DNA from: DASZXJ01 sp035545895
Lineage (GTDB): Bacteria; Planctomycetota; Phycisphaerae; Tepidisphaerales; Tepidisphaeraceae
Direction: 5' to 3'
Assembly: GCA_035545895.1 (NCBI GenBank)
Contig: DASZXJ010000144.1
Location: 1 to 23,418 of the forward strand
Length of the DNA: 23,418 bases
The position numbers and the translations under genes are program-made. Positions 14,419 to 23,418 of the stretch are shown here, one piece after another. Every line of letters begins with the position of its first letter. Within the stretch, counting starts at the first letter, position 1. The notes beneath the pieces are model-generated. The model was not told the origin of the DNA. It saw nothing but the letters and a program-made list of their open reading frames with translations, and ran no database searches.

Positions 14419-15267
14419 ATGGCCAGACCGGACTCGCACAACAGCAATCGCCAGGCGCGCCAAGGAGGCGGGCCCGGAGGCAAAGGATCTCGCCCTCAGC
14501 CTCATCAGCACTCCGTCGCATTGCGTACGTGCCACGCGCCCGGCGATGAACCCATCACGATCGAATCATACCTTAAGTTAAATGAACCATTCCGGATCGA
14601 GCGAGCTTCAGTCAATCGGCTCAAGCGTCGCGAAATCAATCCGAAGGAAGCATTCACGGTTCGCGATGGGTCAGGCAGTTACGTCAGGGCGAGCCTGAAA
14701 GAACTCAACGCCAATGGCGGTTTGGCAGTGCCATATGAGCGCATGGAGCGGTCTCCCGAACCGACCATCGACATCACGCTTGCATGTTCGGTGCTCGCCA
14801 GGCAACGCATGATCTTCGTCATGCAGAAAGCGACCGAACTGGGGGTGACACGTATCGTTCCTCTTCTCACCGATCATTCGGTACCGGCCCAGGGTTTGGA
14901 ACATGAGCGGGCAAACTCATGGCCGGCACAGGTTATCCGGGCCGCGAAACAATGCAGGCGCGCTTCGCTGCCTCATGTGCTTCCACCAGTCACTTTGGAT
15001 TTATTCCTCACTTCAGCCATCTTTATGTCCGCTGACCTGCGCGTGGTCCTTGATGATCGTAACGTTCCAGCGCCATCCCCGGCCGAGTCTCCACGGCGGA
15101 TCGTTCTACTTGTCGGGCCGGAAGGCGGTTTTTCCAATGCCGAGCGATCCAGTCTGGCAGACCGGGCGCATTCATGGATGCTTGGCGGGCGGATTCTCCG
15201 CGCCGAAACCGCGGTCATCGTTGGACTGACTGCCATCCAAATGCGCTGGGGTGACTTCCTCGGCTGA
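14419..15267 (+). CDS. rsmE: 16S rRNA m3U1498 methyltransferase RsmE
   Basis: 282 residues. RsmE uses S-adenosylmethionine to methylate N3 of U1498 in 16S rRNA. The first 40 or so residues are a low-complexity Asn/Gln/Gly/Pro extension (starting MARPDSHNSNRQ). A PUA-like domain (about 48-100, PFRIERASVNRLKRREI...DGSGSY) follows, then the SPOUT knotted domain with MQKATELGVTRIVPL (about 135-149), an AAKQCRRA helix, LLVGPEGGFSNAE (about 229-241) and the knot motif LGGRILRAETA (about 255-265). The ATG at 14419 has AGGGAAG upstream. An open frame extends back to 14323 but overlaps the four-helix remnant and shows no conserved sequence. It converges on the symporter gene. Confidence 0.93.
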   Translation: MARPDSHNSNRQARQGGGPGGKGSRPQPHQHSVALRTCHAPGDEPITIESYLKLNEPFRIERASVNRLKRREINPKEAFTVRDGSGSYVRASLKELNANGGLAVPYERMERSPEPTIDITLACSVLARQRMIFVMQKATELGVTRIVPLLTDHSVPAQGLEHERANSWPAQVIRAAKQCRRASLPHVLPPVTLDLFLTSAIFMSADLRVVLDDRNVPAPSPAESPRRIVLLVGPEGGFSNAERSSLADRAHSWMLGGRILRAETAVIVGLTAIQMRWGDFLG

Positions 15268-15281
15268 TCGATCAAAAATCA

Positions 15282-15304
15282 ATCAAAGGCAGCCACGCTT
15301 TGAT
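15282..15304. terminator. Weak hairpin between convergent genes
   Basis: ATCAAAG and CTTTGAT are inverse copies around a 9-nt loop, 15 bp after the rsmE stop and 65 bp from the symporter stop. AT-rich flanks could allow bidirectional termination, but the stem is short. Confidence 0.25.
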
Positions 15305-15368
15305 CCCAAAGATTCACCGCAAGACGCGCGATGCCGTTTTTCGCATAGCCAACGAACTTGCTCGCCGG

Positions 15369-17075
15369 TTACACCAAATCTGAGATTTCAAATCCCTCCC
15401 GGCGCATATCCATCGGCCGGTCATCGGCACGGGCGGCTTGACGGTCGACCTGTTCCAAAACTTCTTTTGGCGTTGAAAAAAACAACCCCACTATGAACAC
15501 CACCATGGCTCCGATGAACGCAAACCATGTGAACGACACCTTGATCGGAGGCTGAGGAAATGTGATGTCCATCAATCCAAACAGCATCACATGCAAACCC
15601 CCCAGGTATGCGGTGGTGATCAGCCCGGCTGTGATCGCGAGGATGTTTCCCAGGTCCGACCCGCGGCGACGAGTGAACATGCCGATCAAAAAAACGCCGA
15701 GCATCGGACCGACGATGAAACTGCCGATGCCCAGCACGACGGGAATGATCCGCACGCTGGGGTCTTTCACTTTGACGTACGCAAAGACGGTGGCAATGAG
15801 GATCATCAGTATGGCAAACAATGCAGTAAAAAACCGGGCAGCTGAAAGGTAGTGCGAATTATCCCGCCGGCCCCTGACCAAACGGATGTACCAATCATTG
15901 GTCGCGCTGGTCGCCAGCGCATTGAGGGCGGCCGACAGCGAGCCCATGGCGGTCGCGAAGACCCCGGCGAGCACGATGCCCCGAACGATGGGAGGCATGA
16001 CGTTGAGAATATATGAACCAAACAGATCGGCGTTGGACTCGGGCTTGTAAGTTGGGTTCTGATGAAAATAAACGAACAGGAGGATGCCGATGAACGTGAA
16101 CGCTGAGGCGATTGGAACATCGACGATGGCAGCGGTGATCAGGCTGCGGCGGCTCTTCTGATATGTCTGTGCTGAAAGCATGCGCTGCACCAGGTCCTGA
16201 TCCGTTCCGAAATACGCCATGTTCGTCAGTGTTGAAGCAATCAGCGCGGAGAAGAGCGTGTAGTCACTGGCGAGCACAAGTTTGATTGATCCCCACACCC
16301 CAAGCTCGGCAAAACTGTGACCTTCAAACCCGGTGAGGAAATAGCCATCGACACGCGTCATGGCAGGCACGGCATTGGCCAGGGCGCCCAAGCCGCTGCC
16401 CAGGTTCCATGTGTCTCCGCCAATGTGATAGAGCAGCGTGACGATCGCGATGATGGCGCTGGCGAACATGACGCACGCCTGCACGAGGTCGGTCCAGATG
16501 ACGGCCTTGATCCCGCCGAAGGTGGTGTAGATGCAGGTGAGGATGGTGAGCGTGACGATGGCGGCGAAGTAGGGCCAGACCGTGCTGACGGCCTGCTGGT
16601 CGAAACGAGGCATCTGGCCTTGCGTAAACATTCGCCACGCCAGCACCATCACCAGCGCCGGCACGAACAGGCGCGTGCCCGATGCGAGTGTGCGCATGAT
16701 CAGGAACAGGGCCGAGACATAGGCTTTGGTCATCGGCCCGAAGCGGATGCCGAGGTAGTCGTAGACCGTGTAGACGCGATAGGTGAAATAGGGTTTGAGA
16801 AAAACATATCCGACAAGGACTCGGCCGAGGATCAATCCCCAGACCAGTTGCACGTAGGCGAGGCTTCGCTTGTCGTATCCTTCGCCGGGCGTGCCCAGGA
16901 ATGTGGCGGCAGAGACTTCGGCGGCGATGATCGATGCCATCACCGCCCACCAGGGCATGCGCCGCCCGCCCAGCGCGAATTCGTGCAACGACTCCTCGCG
17001 GCGACCCATGTAAAGGCCGATCGCCGTGATCGCGACGAAGTAGGTGATGACGATGATTCCGTCGATAAAGAGCAT
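15369..17075 (-). CDS. Sodium:solute symporter (SSS family)
   Basis: 568 residues with about 13-14 membrane helices. The N-terminal pattern is typical of the family: an outward helix, GRREESLHEFALGGRRMPWW, then SIIAAEVSAATFLGTPGEGY, an unwound first-core-helix region that contributes to the sodium/substrate site. Later landmarks are VYDYLGIRFG and TLASGTRLFVP, ALASTLTNMAYFGTDQDLVQR-like residues in the middle, and ATAMGSLSAALNALATSATNDWYIRL. The C-terminus is a polar cytosolic tail. Substrates in this family include sugars, sialic acid, amino acids and carboxylates; I cannot choose among them. The ATG at 17075 has no visible Shine-Dalgarno and its leader is the long hairpin at 17081-17147. 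It diverges from the DUF4922 gene. Confidence 0.9.
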   Translation of the reverse strand: MLFIDGIIVITYFVAITAIGLYMGRREESLHEFALGGRRMPWWAVMASIIAAEVSAATFLGTPGEGYDKRSLAYVQLVWGLILGRVLVGYVFLKPYFTYRVYTVYDYLGIRFGPMTKAYVSALFLIMRTLASGTRLFVPALVMVLAWRMFTQGQMPRFDQQAVSTVWPYFAAIVTLTILTCIYTTFGGIKAVIWTDLVQACVMFASAIIAIVTLLYHIGGDTWNLGSGLGALANAVPAMTRVDGYFLTGFEGHSFAELGVWGSIKLVLASDYTLFSALIASTLTNMAYFGTDQDLVQRMLSAQTYQKSRRSLITAAIVDVPIASAFTFIGILLFVYFHQNPTYKPESNADLFGSYILNVMPPIVRGIVLAGVFATAMGSLSAALNALATSATNDWYIRLVRGRRDNSHYLSAARFFTALFAILMILIATVFAYVKVKDPSVRIIPVVLGIGSFIVGPMLGVFLIGMFTRRRGSDLGNILAITAGLITTAYLGGLHVMLFGLMDITFPQPPIKVSFTWFAFIGAMVVFIVGLFFSTPKEVLEQVDRQAARADDRPMDMRREGFEISDLV

Positions 17076-17080
17076 TTTGA

Positions 17081-17147
17081 ATTGCGGATTTCGGATTGCG
17101 GATTTCAGAATGGGTCAATCCGAATTCCGCAATCCACATTCCGCAAT
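17081..17147. repeat. Long imperfect hairpin in a divergent promoter gap
   Basis: Two 31-nt arms (17081-17111 and 17117-17147) are complementary at 25 of 31 positions around a 5-nt loop. Each arm is two copies of a GATTGCGGATTTC-like word, so the element is both tandem and inverted. It fills most of the 93 bp between the symporter ATG (17075) and the DUF4922 start (17169), and is therefore in the 5' leader or promoter of both genes. It resembles GCGGATT-word repeats I recall in planctomycete genomes. Confidence 0.75.
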
Positions 17148-17168
17148 GATCTTGACGATATACTCCCG

Positions 17169-18128
17169 GTGAAGATTGTGACAGACCTTGCTAAAAAAGC
17201 CCGGACACTGCTGGAAGCGCAGAATCGCTCATGGACTATGCTGCGCGAAAACCGCGCGCAGCTCGCGGCGGCGGAGTCGCGGATGGTCGATTTCGGAAAA
17301 TTTGCGATTCGCGTGCAATACAATCCGGGCCGGCTGGCTTCATCGATGGCGCAATTGGACGAACATTCCATCCGTAAACGCGAGTGTTTCCTGTGTGATT
17401 CCAACCGCCCGGCCGAGCAAGCGACCCTGCCGGTGGGAGATGGCTTTAAGCTCATGTGCAATCCGTTTCCGATCCTGCCGGAACATTTCACGATTGTGAA
17501 TGAAAAGCATCAGCCCCAGCGGATATTGGGATCTTTTCCAATGATGCTCGATCTGGCGGCGCGATTTAGCCAGGAATTCGTCGTTTTCTACAACGGCCCG
17601 CAATGTGGGGCTTCAGCGCCCGACCATCTGCACCTGCAGGCCGGCACGCGCGGCGTCATGCGGGTGGATATTGATTGCCTGAAAGTCGCCCGGCCACTGA
17701 CGCCGGAAATTTCGGTCGGCGAAAACTATCTACGGCGATTCTTCATGTTCGAATCCAATCGCCGCGAACGAATGATCGAACTGTTTGACGGCCTTTATCG
17801 AGCGTTTCACGCGCTGCAGCCGAAGCTCGCTGAGCCGTTGATGAACGTGATTTGCACTTATGAAAACAAGAGATGGCGGCTGATCGTTTTCCCGCGCATC
17901 AAGCATCGGCCTTCGTTTTATTTTGAACCTGAGCATCTGCGATTGTTGCTCAGTCCCGGCACGGTCGATATGGGCGGATTGGTCATTCTGCCGTTGGAAA
18001 AAGATTATCTGAAACTGACCAGGGAACATTTGGCGCAGATGTATGAGGAGGTGACGTTACCGGCGCGGGAGTTTGAGAAGATCTGCCGGTTATTGGATGG
18101 CGAGCCCGGTCCTGCGGGCCGGCGCTAA
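17169..18128 (+). CDS. DUF4922 / HIT-like nucleotidyltransferase (Ap4A phosphorylase-like)
   Basis: 319 residues. A helical N-terminus is followed by ECFLCDSNRP with a Cys pair (C73, C76), a CNPFPILPEHFTIV strand, and the GPQCGASAPDHLHLQAG block. In that block H153-x-H155-x-Q157 is the HIT-superfamily catalytic triplet of ATP adenylyltransferases and GalT-like enzymes. The C-terminal half (VICTYENKRWRLIVFPR...HRPSFYFE) fits DUF4922 proteins. Members are predicted to transfer or phosphorolyse nucleotides, possibly a sugar- or dinucleotide-type substrate. The GTG at 17169 is the best start: the frame continues upstream only through the hairpin and the antisense of the symporter. The last residues (GEPGPAGRR) and the stop are encoded by a palindromic repeat at 18103-18130, so the natural C-terminus has probably been rewritten. 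Confidence 0.8.
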   Translation: MKIVTDLAKKARTLLEAQNRSWTMLRENRAQLAAAESRMVDFGKFAIRVQYNPGRLASSMAQLDEHSIRKRECFLCDSNRPAEQATLPVGDGFKLMCNPFPILPEHFTIVNEKHQPQRILGSFPMMLDLAARFSQEFVVFYNGPQCGASAPDHLHLQAGTRGVMRVDIDCLKVARPLTPEISVGENYLRRFFMFESNRRERMIELFDGLYRAFHALQPKLAEPLMNVICTYENKRWRLIVFPRIKHRPSFYFEPEHLRLLLSPGTVDMGGLVILPLEKDYLKLTREHLAQMYEEVTLPAREFEKICRLLDGEPGPAGRR

Positions 18129-18130
18129 AC
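18103..18130 (+). repeat. CCGGTCC-TGC palindromic repeat, copy 1, overlapping a stop codon
   Basis: CCGGTCC-TGC-GGGCCGG forms a 7-bp stem (one G-U) with a TGC loop, then ends GCGCTAAAC. The same element (CCCGGTCCTGCGG...GGGCTAAAC) recurs at 18672-18697 in the same orientation. Here the TAA inside GCTAAAC ends the DUF4922 gene. Confidence 0.7.
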
Positions 18131-18137
18131 GGGATGG

Positions 18138-18665
18138 TTACATTACGCGATCGACGGATTCGACATCGAGTTGATAAATGCTGTCCACCTTGCCGTCGCC
18201 TTGTTTGACATCCACGTGCAGGACGCCTTTGACGCGCACCAGGCCGGCAGCTTGCACGACATCACCTTCGGGGAGTCGAGATTGAACAAAGTGCTGCACC
18301 TGCGGCGGGCCGGAGAAACAGCATTTTTGTACTGAATAGCAGAGATCAAACCCGTTGAAATTTCGCGCGGAAAAACCGGTCGGTGCGATTTCTCCTTCCA
18401 GGACAACCTTCTTGCCGTTGAGGTCACGCCATTGCTTGGGGATGTCATCAAGCCGGCCGACGTTCTGGTCGAAGCTAAAGCTGCTTAGGGCCTTGAGATC
18501 AACGGCGGTATAACCGTTGCCGGCATCGTACATGCCGCCGGATAGTTCAGAATCGATAAAGACCCATGCCGGGTAACCAACGATCAATAAAACGACCGCG
18601 ACAAACGTGATCAAACGGAAATTGATACGCTGGTAAAGGGGAATTTGAGTGATGACGTCTGACAT
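18138..18665 (-). CDS. Membrane-anchored DUF3299-type protein
   Basis: 175 residues. One N-terminal membrane helix (about 17-38) anchors an extracytoplasmic domain. That domain has the DUF3299-like run: WRDLNGKKVVLEGEI, a CCFSGPPQVQH motif with adjacent cysteines at 115-116, then VRVKGVLHVDV and YQLDVESV. It is a paralogue of the next gene upstream, sharing the CCFxxPPQ(V/L)QH motif and the FDF/FSFD...DIP approach to it. It is the last gene of the ABC-permease-DUF3299 operon. The ATG at 18665 has a GGGA 5 nt upstream that lies in the arm of a palindromic repeat, which might limit ribosome access. The biochemical role of DUF3299 is unknown to me; a periplasmic partner of the ABC system is the likely reading. 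Confidence 0.75.
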   Translation of the reverse strand: MSDVITQIPLYQRINFRLITFVAVVLLIVGYPAWVFIDSELSGGMYDAGNGYTAVDLKALSSFSFDQNVGRLDDIPKQWRDLNGKKVVLEGEIAPTGFSARNFNGFDLCYSVQKCCFSGPPQVQHFVQSRLPEGDVVQAAGLVRVKGVLHVDVKQGDGKVDSIYQLDVESVDRVM

Positions 18666-18671
18666 AGGAAT

Positions 18672-18697
18672 CCCGGTCCTGCGGATCGGGGCTAAAC
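18672..18697 (+). repeat. CCGGTCC-TGC palindromic repeat, copy 2
   Basis: CCCGGTCC-TGC-GGATCGGG forms an 8-bp stem (one G-U) with a TGC loop, followed by GCTAAAC. It is 6 bp upstream of the start codon of the minus-strand DUF3299 gene. Together with copy 1 at 18103-18130 it brackets that gene in direct orientation. Confidence 0.7.
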
Positions 18698-18729
18698 CAA
18701 ATTAAGAAACTACTCAATTATATCACACA

Positions 18730-19419
18730 TTACTTGGGTGTGGGTTTCACGCTGCTGACATCAACTTGGAAGATGCTGACGATGAATCCTTCGTCCTTTT
18801 TCTCAGCCACGGTGAGCTTGCCTTCGACCTGAATCTCGTCGGGATAATAACTTACTGCTTTGCCCCTGGGGGTATTGCAGATGATGGTGTGCTGGAGTTG
18901 GGGGGGCTGGCCAAAACAGCAGGCGAACAAATCAGGCACCAGGGCAAACTGGGTGATATTGGCAGCCTGGTCCATGGGCACCATAAAGCCGTGCAGTTTG
19001 ATGGGATGGCCGGAGAGTTGTTTGACGTCGGCGGGAATATTGCCTCCCTTGTCAGCATCGAAATCGAAGTTGCCCAGGTCTTTGATATTCATTTCCAGCA
19101 CTTGGCCATCTTTGGGAGTTGGATGCGGCTTGCGGTCATTATTGACGGATTGAACAGCCGCCGGCGCGGGGGCAGCAGCGATATTTTTCTGACAAACGCG
19201 GATCTTTTCCTGAATCGGCCCGACCAGATCGGGCTGGTCTTTAAGCATCTCCGCGAGTTTCTGAAGAATCGGCAAAGCCATGGCATATTGGCCACGGTTA
19301 AATTCCTCATTGGCGCGGACTTCGAGCGCGCCGCGATCCACGGAAGGAACCGTTGTCGGAACAGCTCCCAGCGCGGAGGCAACCAGAGACAGAACGACCA
19401 GTGTGATTGTCTTGCGCAT
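18730..19419 (-). CDS. Exported DUF3299-type protein with N-terminal helical (TPR-like) segment
   Basis: 229 residues. A signal peptide (MRKTITLVVLSLVASALGA) is followed by a helical stretch of TPR style (about 31-80, EEFNRGQYAMALPILQKLAEML). An Ala/Pro linker leads to a DUF3299 domain (about 115-225) with GHPIKLHGFMVPMD, LFACCFGQPPQLQH (Cys pair at about 167-168) and IQVEGKLTV. It should be secreted to the periplasm; no lipobox is visible. The start has a clean AAGGA at 8 nt that overlaps the permease stop, 11 bp upstream. Its paralogue follows 64 bp downstream. The adjacent Cys pair with PP is the shared core and may bind metal or form a disulfide. Confidence 0.82.
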   Translation of the reverse strand: MRKTITLVVLSLVASALGAVPTTVPSVDRGALEVRANEEFNRGQYAMALPILQKLAEMLKDQPDLVGPIQEKIRVCQKNIAAAPAPAAVQSVNNDRKPHPTPKDGQVLEMNIKDLGNFDFDADKGGNIPADVKQLSGHPIKLHGFMVPMDQAANITQFALVPDLFACCFGQPPQLQHTIICNTPRGKAVSYYPDEIQVEGKLTVAEKKDEGFIVSIFQVDVSSVKPTPK

Positions 19420-19430
19420 AGATTGAATCC

Positions 19431-20801
19431 TTAAGCAGCCACAAGATTATCCGCGACGGGCGTGCGATACGCCTTCATGGCCGGCACGAGTCCAGCCAGG
19501 ACCGAAAGGACTACGACTGCACCTAAGTATATCCATTCTTCGGGTCCGACGTTGATCCAATTAAACCCTTCGCCGACGAGTCTTTCCACAAAAACCGACC
19601 CCGCAGCCCCTAAAACATGCCCTGCCAGCAAACCCAGGGTTCCCCCTAAAAGTCCGATTAAACCGGCTTCGACGCAAATCAAAGTGAGAATCCGGTGTCG
19701 CGTTGCGCCCAGCGCTCGGAGGATTGCAATCTCGCGCATCCGGGCAGACACCGAATTGTAAATGCTCACCAGAATTCCAACGCCAGCCACCACCGTCACC
19801 AGATAGGAAACAGCTTGGAGAAGGCGAGAACTGGGAGACAGGAAGACATCGAAAAACTTTCGCATCTCCTCGGCCGGGCTGACGGCGGCTGCGACATTTT
19901 GGTTGTTGATGTTCCACATCAAATTCCGGGCGTTAAATCCGCCACGGCTGTGCACCATGATGGCGGAAAGCATCCAATCACTTTTCGGAAGCTTCAGATC
20001 AATCGTCCCGTCGGGGTTGAGCGAGTAATGCTTTTCTTCCTCGGCTTCTTTCGTGGCGGGCGCGGGAGCTTTGCCTTGTTGAAGCTGCGCGATGGCTTCC
20101 AGCCCAGCTTCGTGCTCGAAGATGCAGTAGAACGTAATCAGCGGAATATAAACCACGCGATCGGCAGCGGTATGGGTGGGAGCAAGCACGCCGGCGACAG
20201 TCCATTGCTCAGGATGAACATCGGCTGGCATGTTGGGCGCGGGCATTCCGTGGGTGGCCTGAAACTGATCGCCAAGTTTCAAACCGGTGAGCTGCGGAAT
20301 ATCTGAGCCGATGACGGCTTCAAACTTGTTTGGCGCAAATACTTTTCCCTGGGCAATTTGGAAATGCTTTTCCGGGCGGTAACCAAGATTGTGATCGTCA
20401 TCCAGCTCCTTGCCCTCGTCATCCACGCCAAACATCTTGGGCATGGTGGCGACAATCCGCTGGCCCTTATACGAATCCCCCACCGCCAGAGGAACTGCGA
20501 TTTTGATGTCCGACCGATATTTCCGGTCGGTCATCATCTGCTCGTACAGCGAATACGGAATATTCCCCGGGCTTTTATCAAGCTGATACACCGTATTGAG
20601 CGTGAGCTGCAATGGCGAGCCCTTCGCGCCGATCAGCACGTCAAACGCGTATTCTGTCTGCCCAAAAAGCACGCCCGCTCCGCGCTGGAGGATCATGATC
20701 GCGCTGCCCAGCCCCACGCCGAGCAGAATCGAAAGCATTGTCAGCCAAGTCGATAGCGACCGCTGACGCATCTGCTTGAGAACCAGTTGAAAAAGATTCA
20801 T
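19431..20801 (-). CDS. FtsX/MacB-type ABC transporter permease
   Basis: 456 residues with the MacB/LolC layout. One membrane helix (about 17-37, STWLTMLSILLGVGLGSAIM) is followed by a large extracytoplasmic domain (about 45-325), then three helices near 330-350, 375-400 and 425-447. The coupling segment ARMREIAILRALGATRHRI is the FtsX-family contact with the ATPase. Such permeases do not carry substrate through a pore; they couple ATP use to movements of the periplasmic domain, as in lipoprotein extraction or efflux. The start overlaps the ATPase stop as ATGA, so the two are translationally coupled. An inserted Glu/Lys/Pro-Ala loop (around GKAPAPATKEAEEEKH) is unusual. Two DUF3299 proteins follow. 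Confidence 0.93.
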   Translation of the reverse strand: MNLFQLVLKQMRQRSLSTWLTMLSILLGVGLGSAIMILQRGAGVLFGQTEYAFDVLIGAKGSPLQLTLNTVYQLDKSPGNIPYSLYEQMMTDRKYRSDIKIAVPLAVGDSYKGQRIVATMPKMFGVDDEGKELDDDHNLGYRPEKHFQIAQGKVFAPNKFEAVIGSDIPQLTGLKLGDQFQATHGMPAPNMPADVHPEQWTVAGVLAPTHTAADRVVYIPLITFYCIFEHEAGLEAIAQLQQGKAPAPATKEAEEEKHYSLNPDGTIDLKLPKSDWMLSAIMVHSRGGFNARNLMWNINNQNVAAAVSPAEEMRKFFDVFLSPSSRLLQAVSYLVTVVAGVGILVSIYNSVSARMREIAILRALGATRHRILTLICVEAGLIGLLGGTLGLLAGHVLGAAGSVFVERLVGEGFNWINVGPEEWIYLGAVVVLSVLAGLVPAMKAYRTPVADNLVAA

Positions 20802-21475
20802 GACAATTTATTTAACTCGGACAACCCAAGCACACGCGACAACTGGCGAGCGATATTCAAATCATGGCTGACCAGAAGCAGGGATGCGCCGACTTCAGAG
20901 CACAGCTTTCGGATCAAATCGAGCACTTGCTGCGCGTTGGCCGAATCGAGCGCGCCGGTCGGCTCATCCGCCAGAACCAGCTTGGGACGATTCGCCAGCG
21001 CCCGTGCGACGGCGACCCGTTGTTGCTGGCCAACCGACAATTTGCCGGGCTTATAGTGCAAACGTTCGGCGAGCCCGACTTCTTCCAACAAATGTTTTGC
21101 CCACGCCGGGTCCGGCGCCCGACCGGTGAAACTCATCCCGAGCTGCACATTCTCCAGCGCCGTAAATCCCGACAATAAATGATGGGTTTGAAAGATGTAG
21201 CCGATGTTTCGCCCGCGAAAGACATCGCGCTCAACTTCCGAGAGCGTGGCGATGTTCACATCCGTGCCATTTGTGTGATATCGAATCCGCCCTTCATCGG
21301 GCACGAGAATTCCCGCGATCATATGCAGCAGTGTGGTTTTTCCCGATCCGCTGGTTCCGATTAAGGCGACCTGCTCGCCATCGGCTAGGGCAAACCCCGA
21401 GATATTGATGACCGGCACGACGCTGCCATCCGGGCCGATGTAACGTTTGCGCAGATTTTCGATCTGAATGGCCAC
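20798..21475 (-). CDS. ABC transporter ATP-binding protein, LolD/MacB type
   Basis: 225 residues, the usual length. Motifs in order are Walker A GTSGSGKTT (40-48), Q-loop IFQTHHLL, signature LSVGQQQR, Walker B LVLADEPTGALD with the catalytic Glu, and the switch LLLVSHD. The LADEPTGALD form and the partner permease place it in the LolD/MacB/FtsE group, whose members form dimers under type VII permeases. The GTG at 21475 gives the family N-terminus (MAIQIENLRKRY); no Shine-Dalgarno is visible. It is the first gene of the ABC/DUF3299 operon and starts 37 bp after the ABC-F gene stop, so read-through from that gene is possible. Confidence 0.94.
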   Translation of the reverse strand: MAIQIENLRKRYIGPDGSVVPVINISGFALADGEQVALIGTSGSGKTTLLHMIAGILVPDEGRIRYHTNGTDVNIATLSEVERDVFRGRNIGYIFQTHHLLSGFTALENVQLGMSFTGRAPDPAWAKHLLEEVGLAERLHYKPGKLSVGQQQRVAVARALANRPKLVLADEPTGALDSANAQQVLDLIRKLCSEVGASLLLVSHDLNIARQLSRVLGLSELNKLS

Positions 21476-21512
21476 AGAAAAATACCATACGCCAGATGCA
21501 AATTAGTTGCAA

Positions 21513-23418
<1,906 letters not shown>

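Noticed and set aside
16317..17168. Upstream extension of the DUF4922 frame by about 280 codons
   Set aside because: It is antisense to the symporter and runs through the hairpin; the Asp/Gly/His-rich sequence is an artefact of antisense reading.

Overview
The window is about 23.4 kb of fairly GC-rich chromosome, probably from a planctomycete and most likely of the Phycisphaerae/Tepidisphaerales type. The reasons are a sigma-70 factor with a long N-terminal array of helix-turn-helix modules, an rpsO-pnp pair with an unusual PNPase tail, a four-helix-bundle (23S IVS-type) gene remnant, and several families of short interspersed palindromes in the gaps. The lineage is inferred from gene style; no rRNA is present.

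Layout. 1-123 is the tail of an unrecognised plus-strand gene. From 8795 down to 195 everything runs on the minus strand. In transcription order this block holds: a membrane-anchored protein with a degenerate thermolysin-like (M4) domain; a YuiH-like molybdopterin oxidoreductase; a cysteine-containing membrane protein; a glycan/lipid cassette (ArnT/PMT-like GT-C transferase, PAP2 phosphatase, DPM-like GT2) with abutting or overlapping ends; a gap with two composite palindromic repeats; a xylose-isomerase-like TIM-barrel epimerase; a small membrane protein; and a stand-alone UvrC N-terminal-half homologue. Upstream of this block lies the minus-strand sigma factor (8893-10533), with a near-consensus promoter almost touching its start codon.

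10534-11168 is non-coding and leads into a plus-strand run: rpsO, pnp, tRNA-Pro(GGG), a truncated four-helix-bundle gene, and rsmE. A sodium:solute symporter (minus) converges on rsmE. It diverges from a DUF4922/HIT-like nucleotidyltransferase (plus) across a gap filled by a long imperfect hairpin. The right end is a minus-strand operon: a LolD/MacB-type ATPase, an FtsX/MacB-type permease, and two secreted or anchored DUF3299 proteins. An ABC-F translation-factor-type ATPase runs off the right edge.

How the genes fit together. The three glycan genes could charge a polyprenyl carrier, transfer the sugar at the outer membrane-facing side, and recycle the carrier. The ABC/DUF3299 operon looks like a cell-envelope export or extraction machine with two paralogous periplasmic partners. 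rpsO, pnp, the tRNA and rsmE form a translation/RNA-turnover neighbourhood. The most unusual item is the zinc-ribbon/TM/coiled-coil/M4-like protein (7344-8795): the HEXXH motif reads REVSH and the third zinc ligand is also lost, so it looks like a membrane pseudoprotease.
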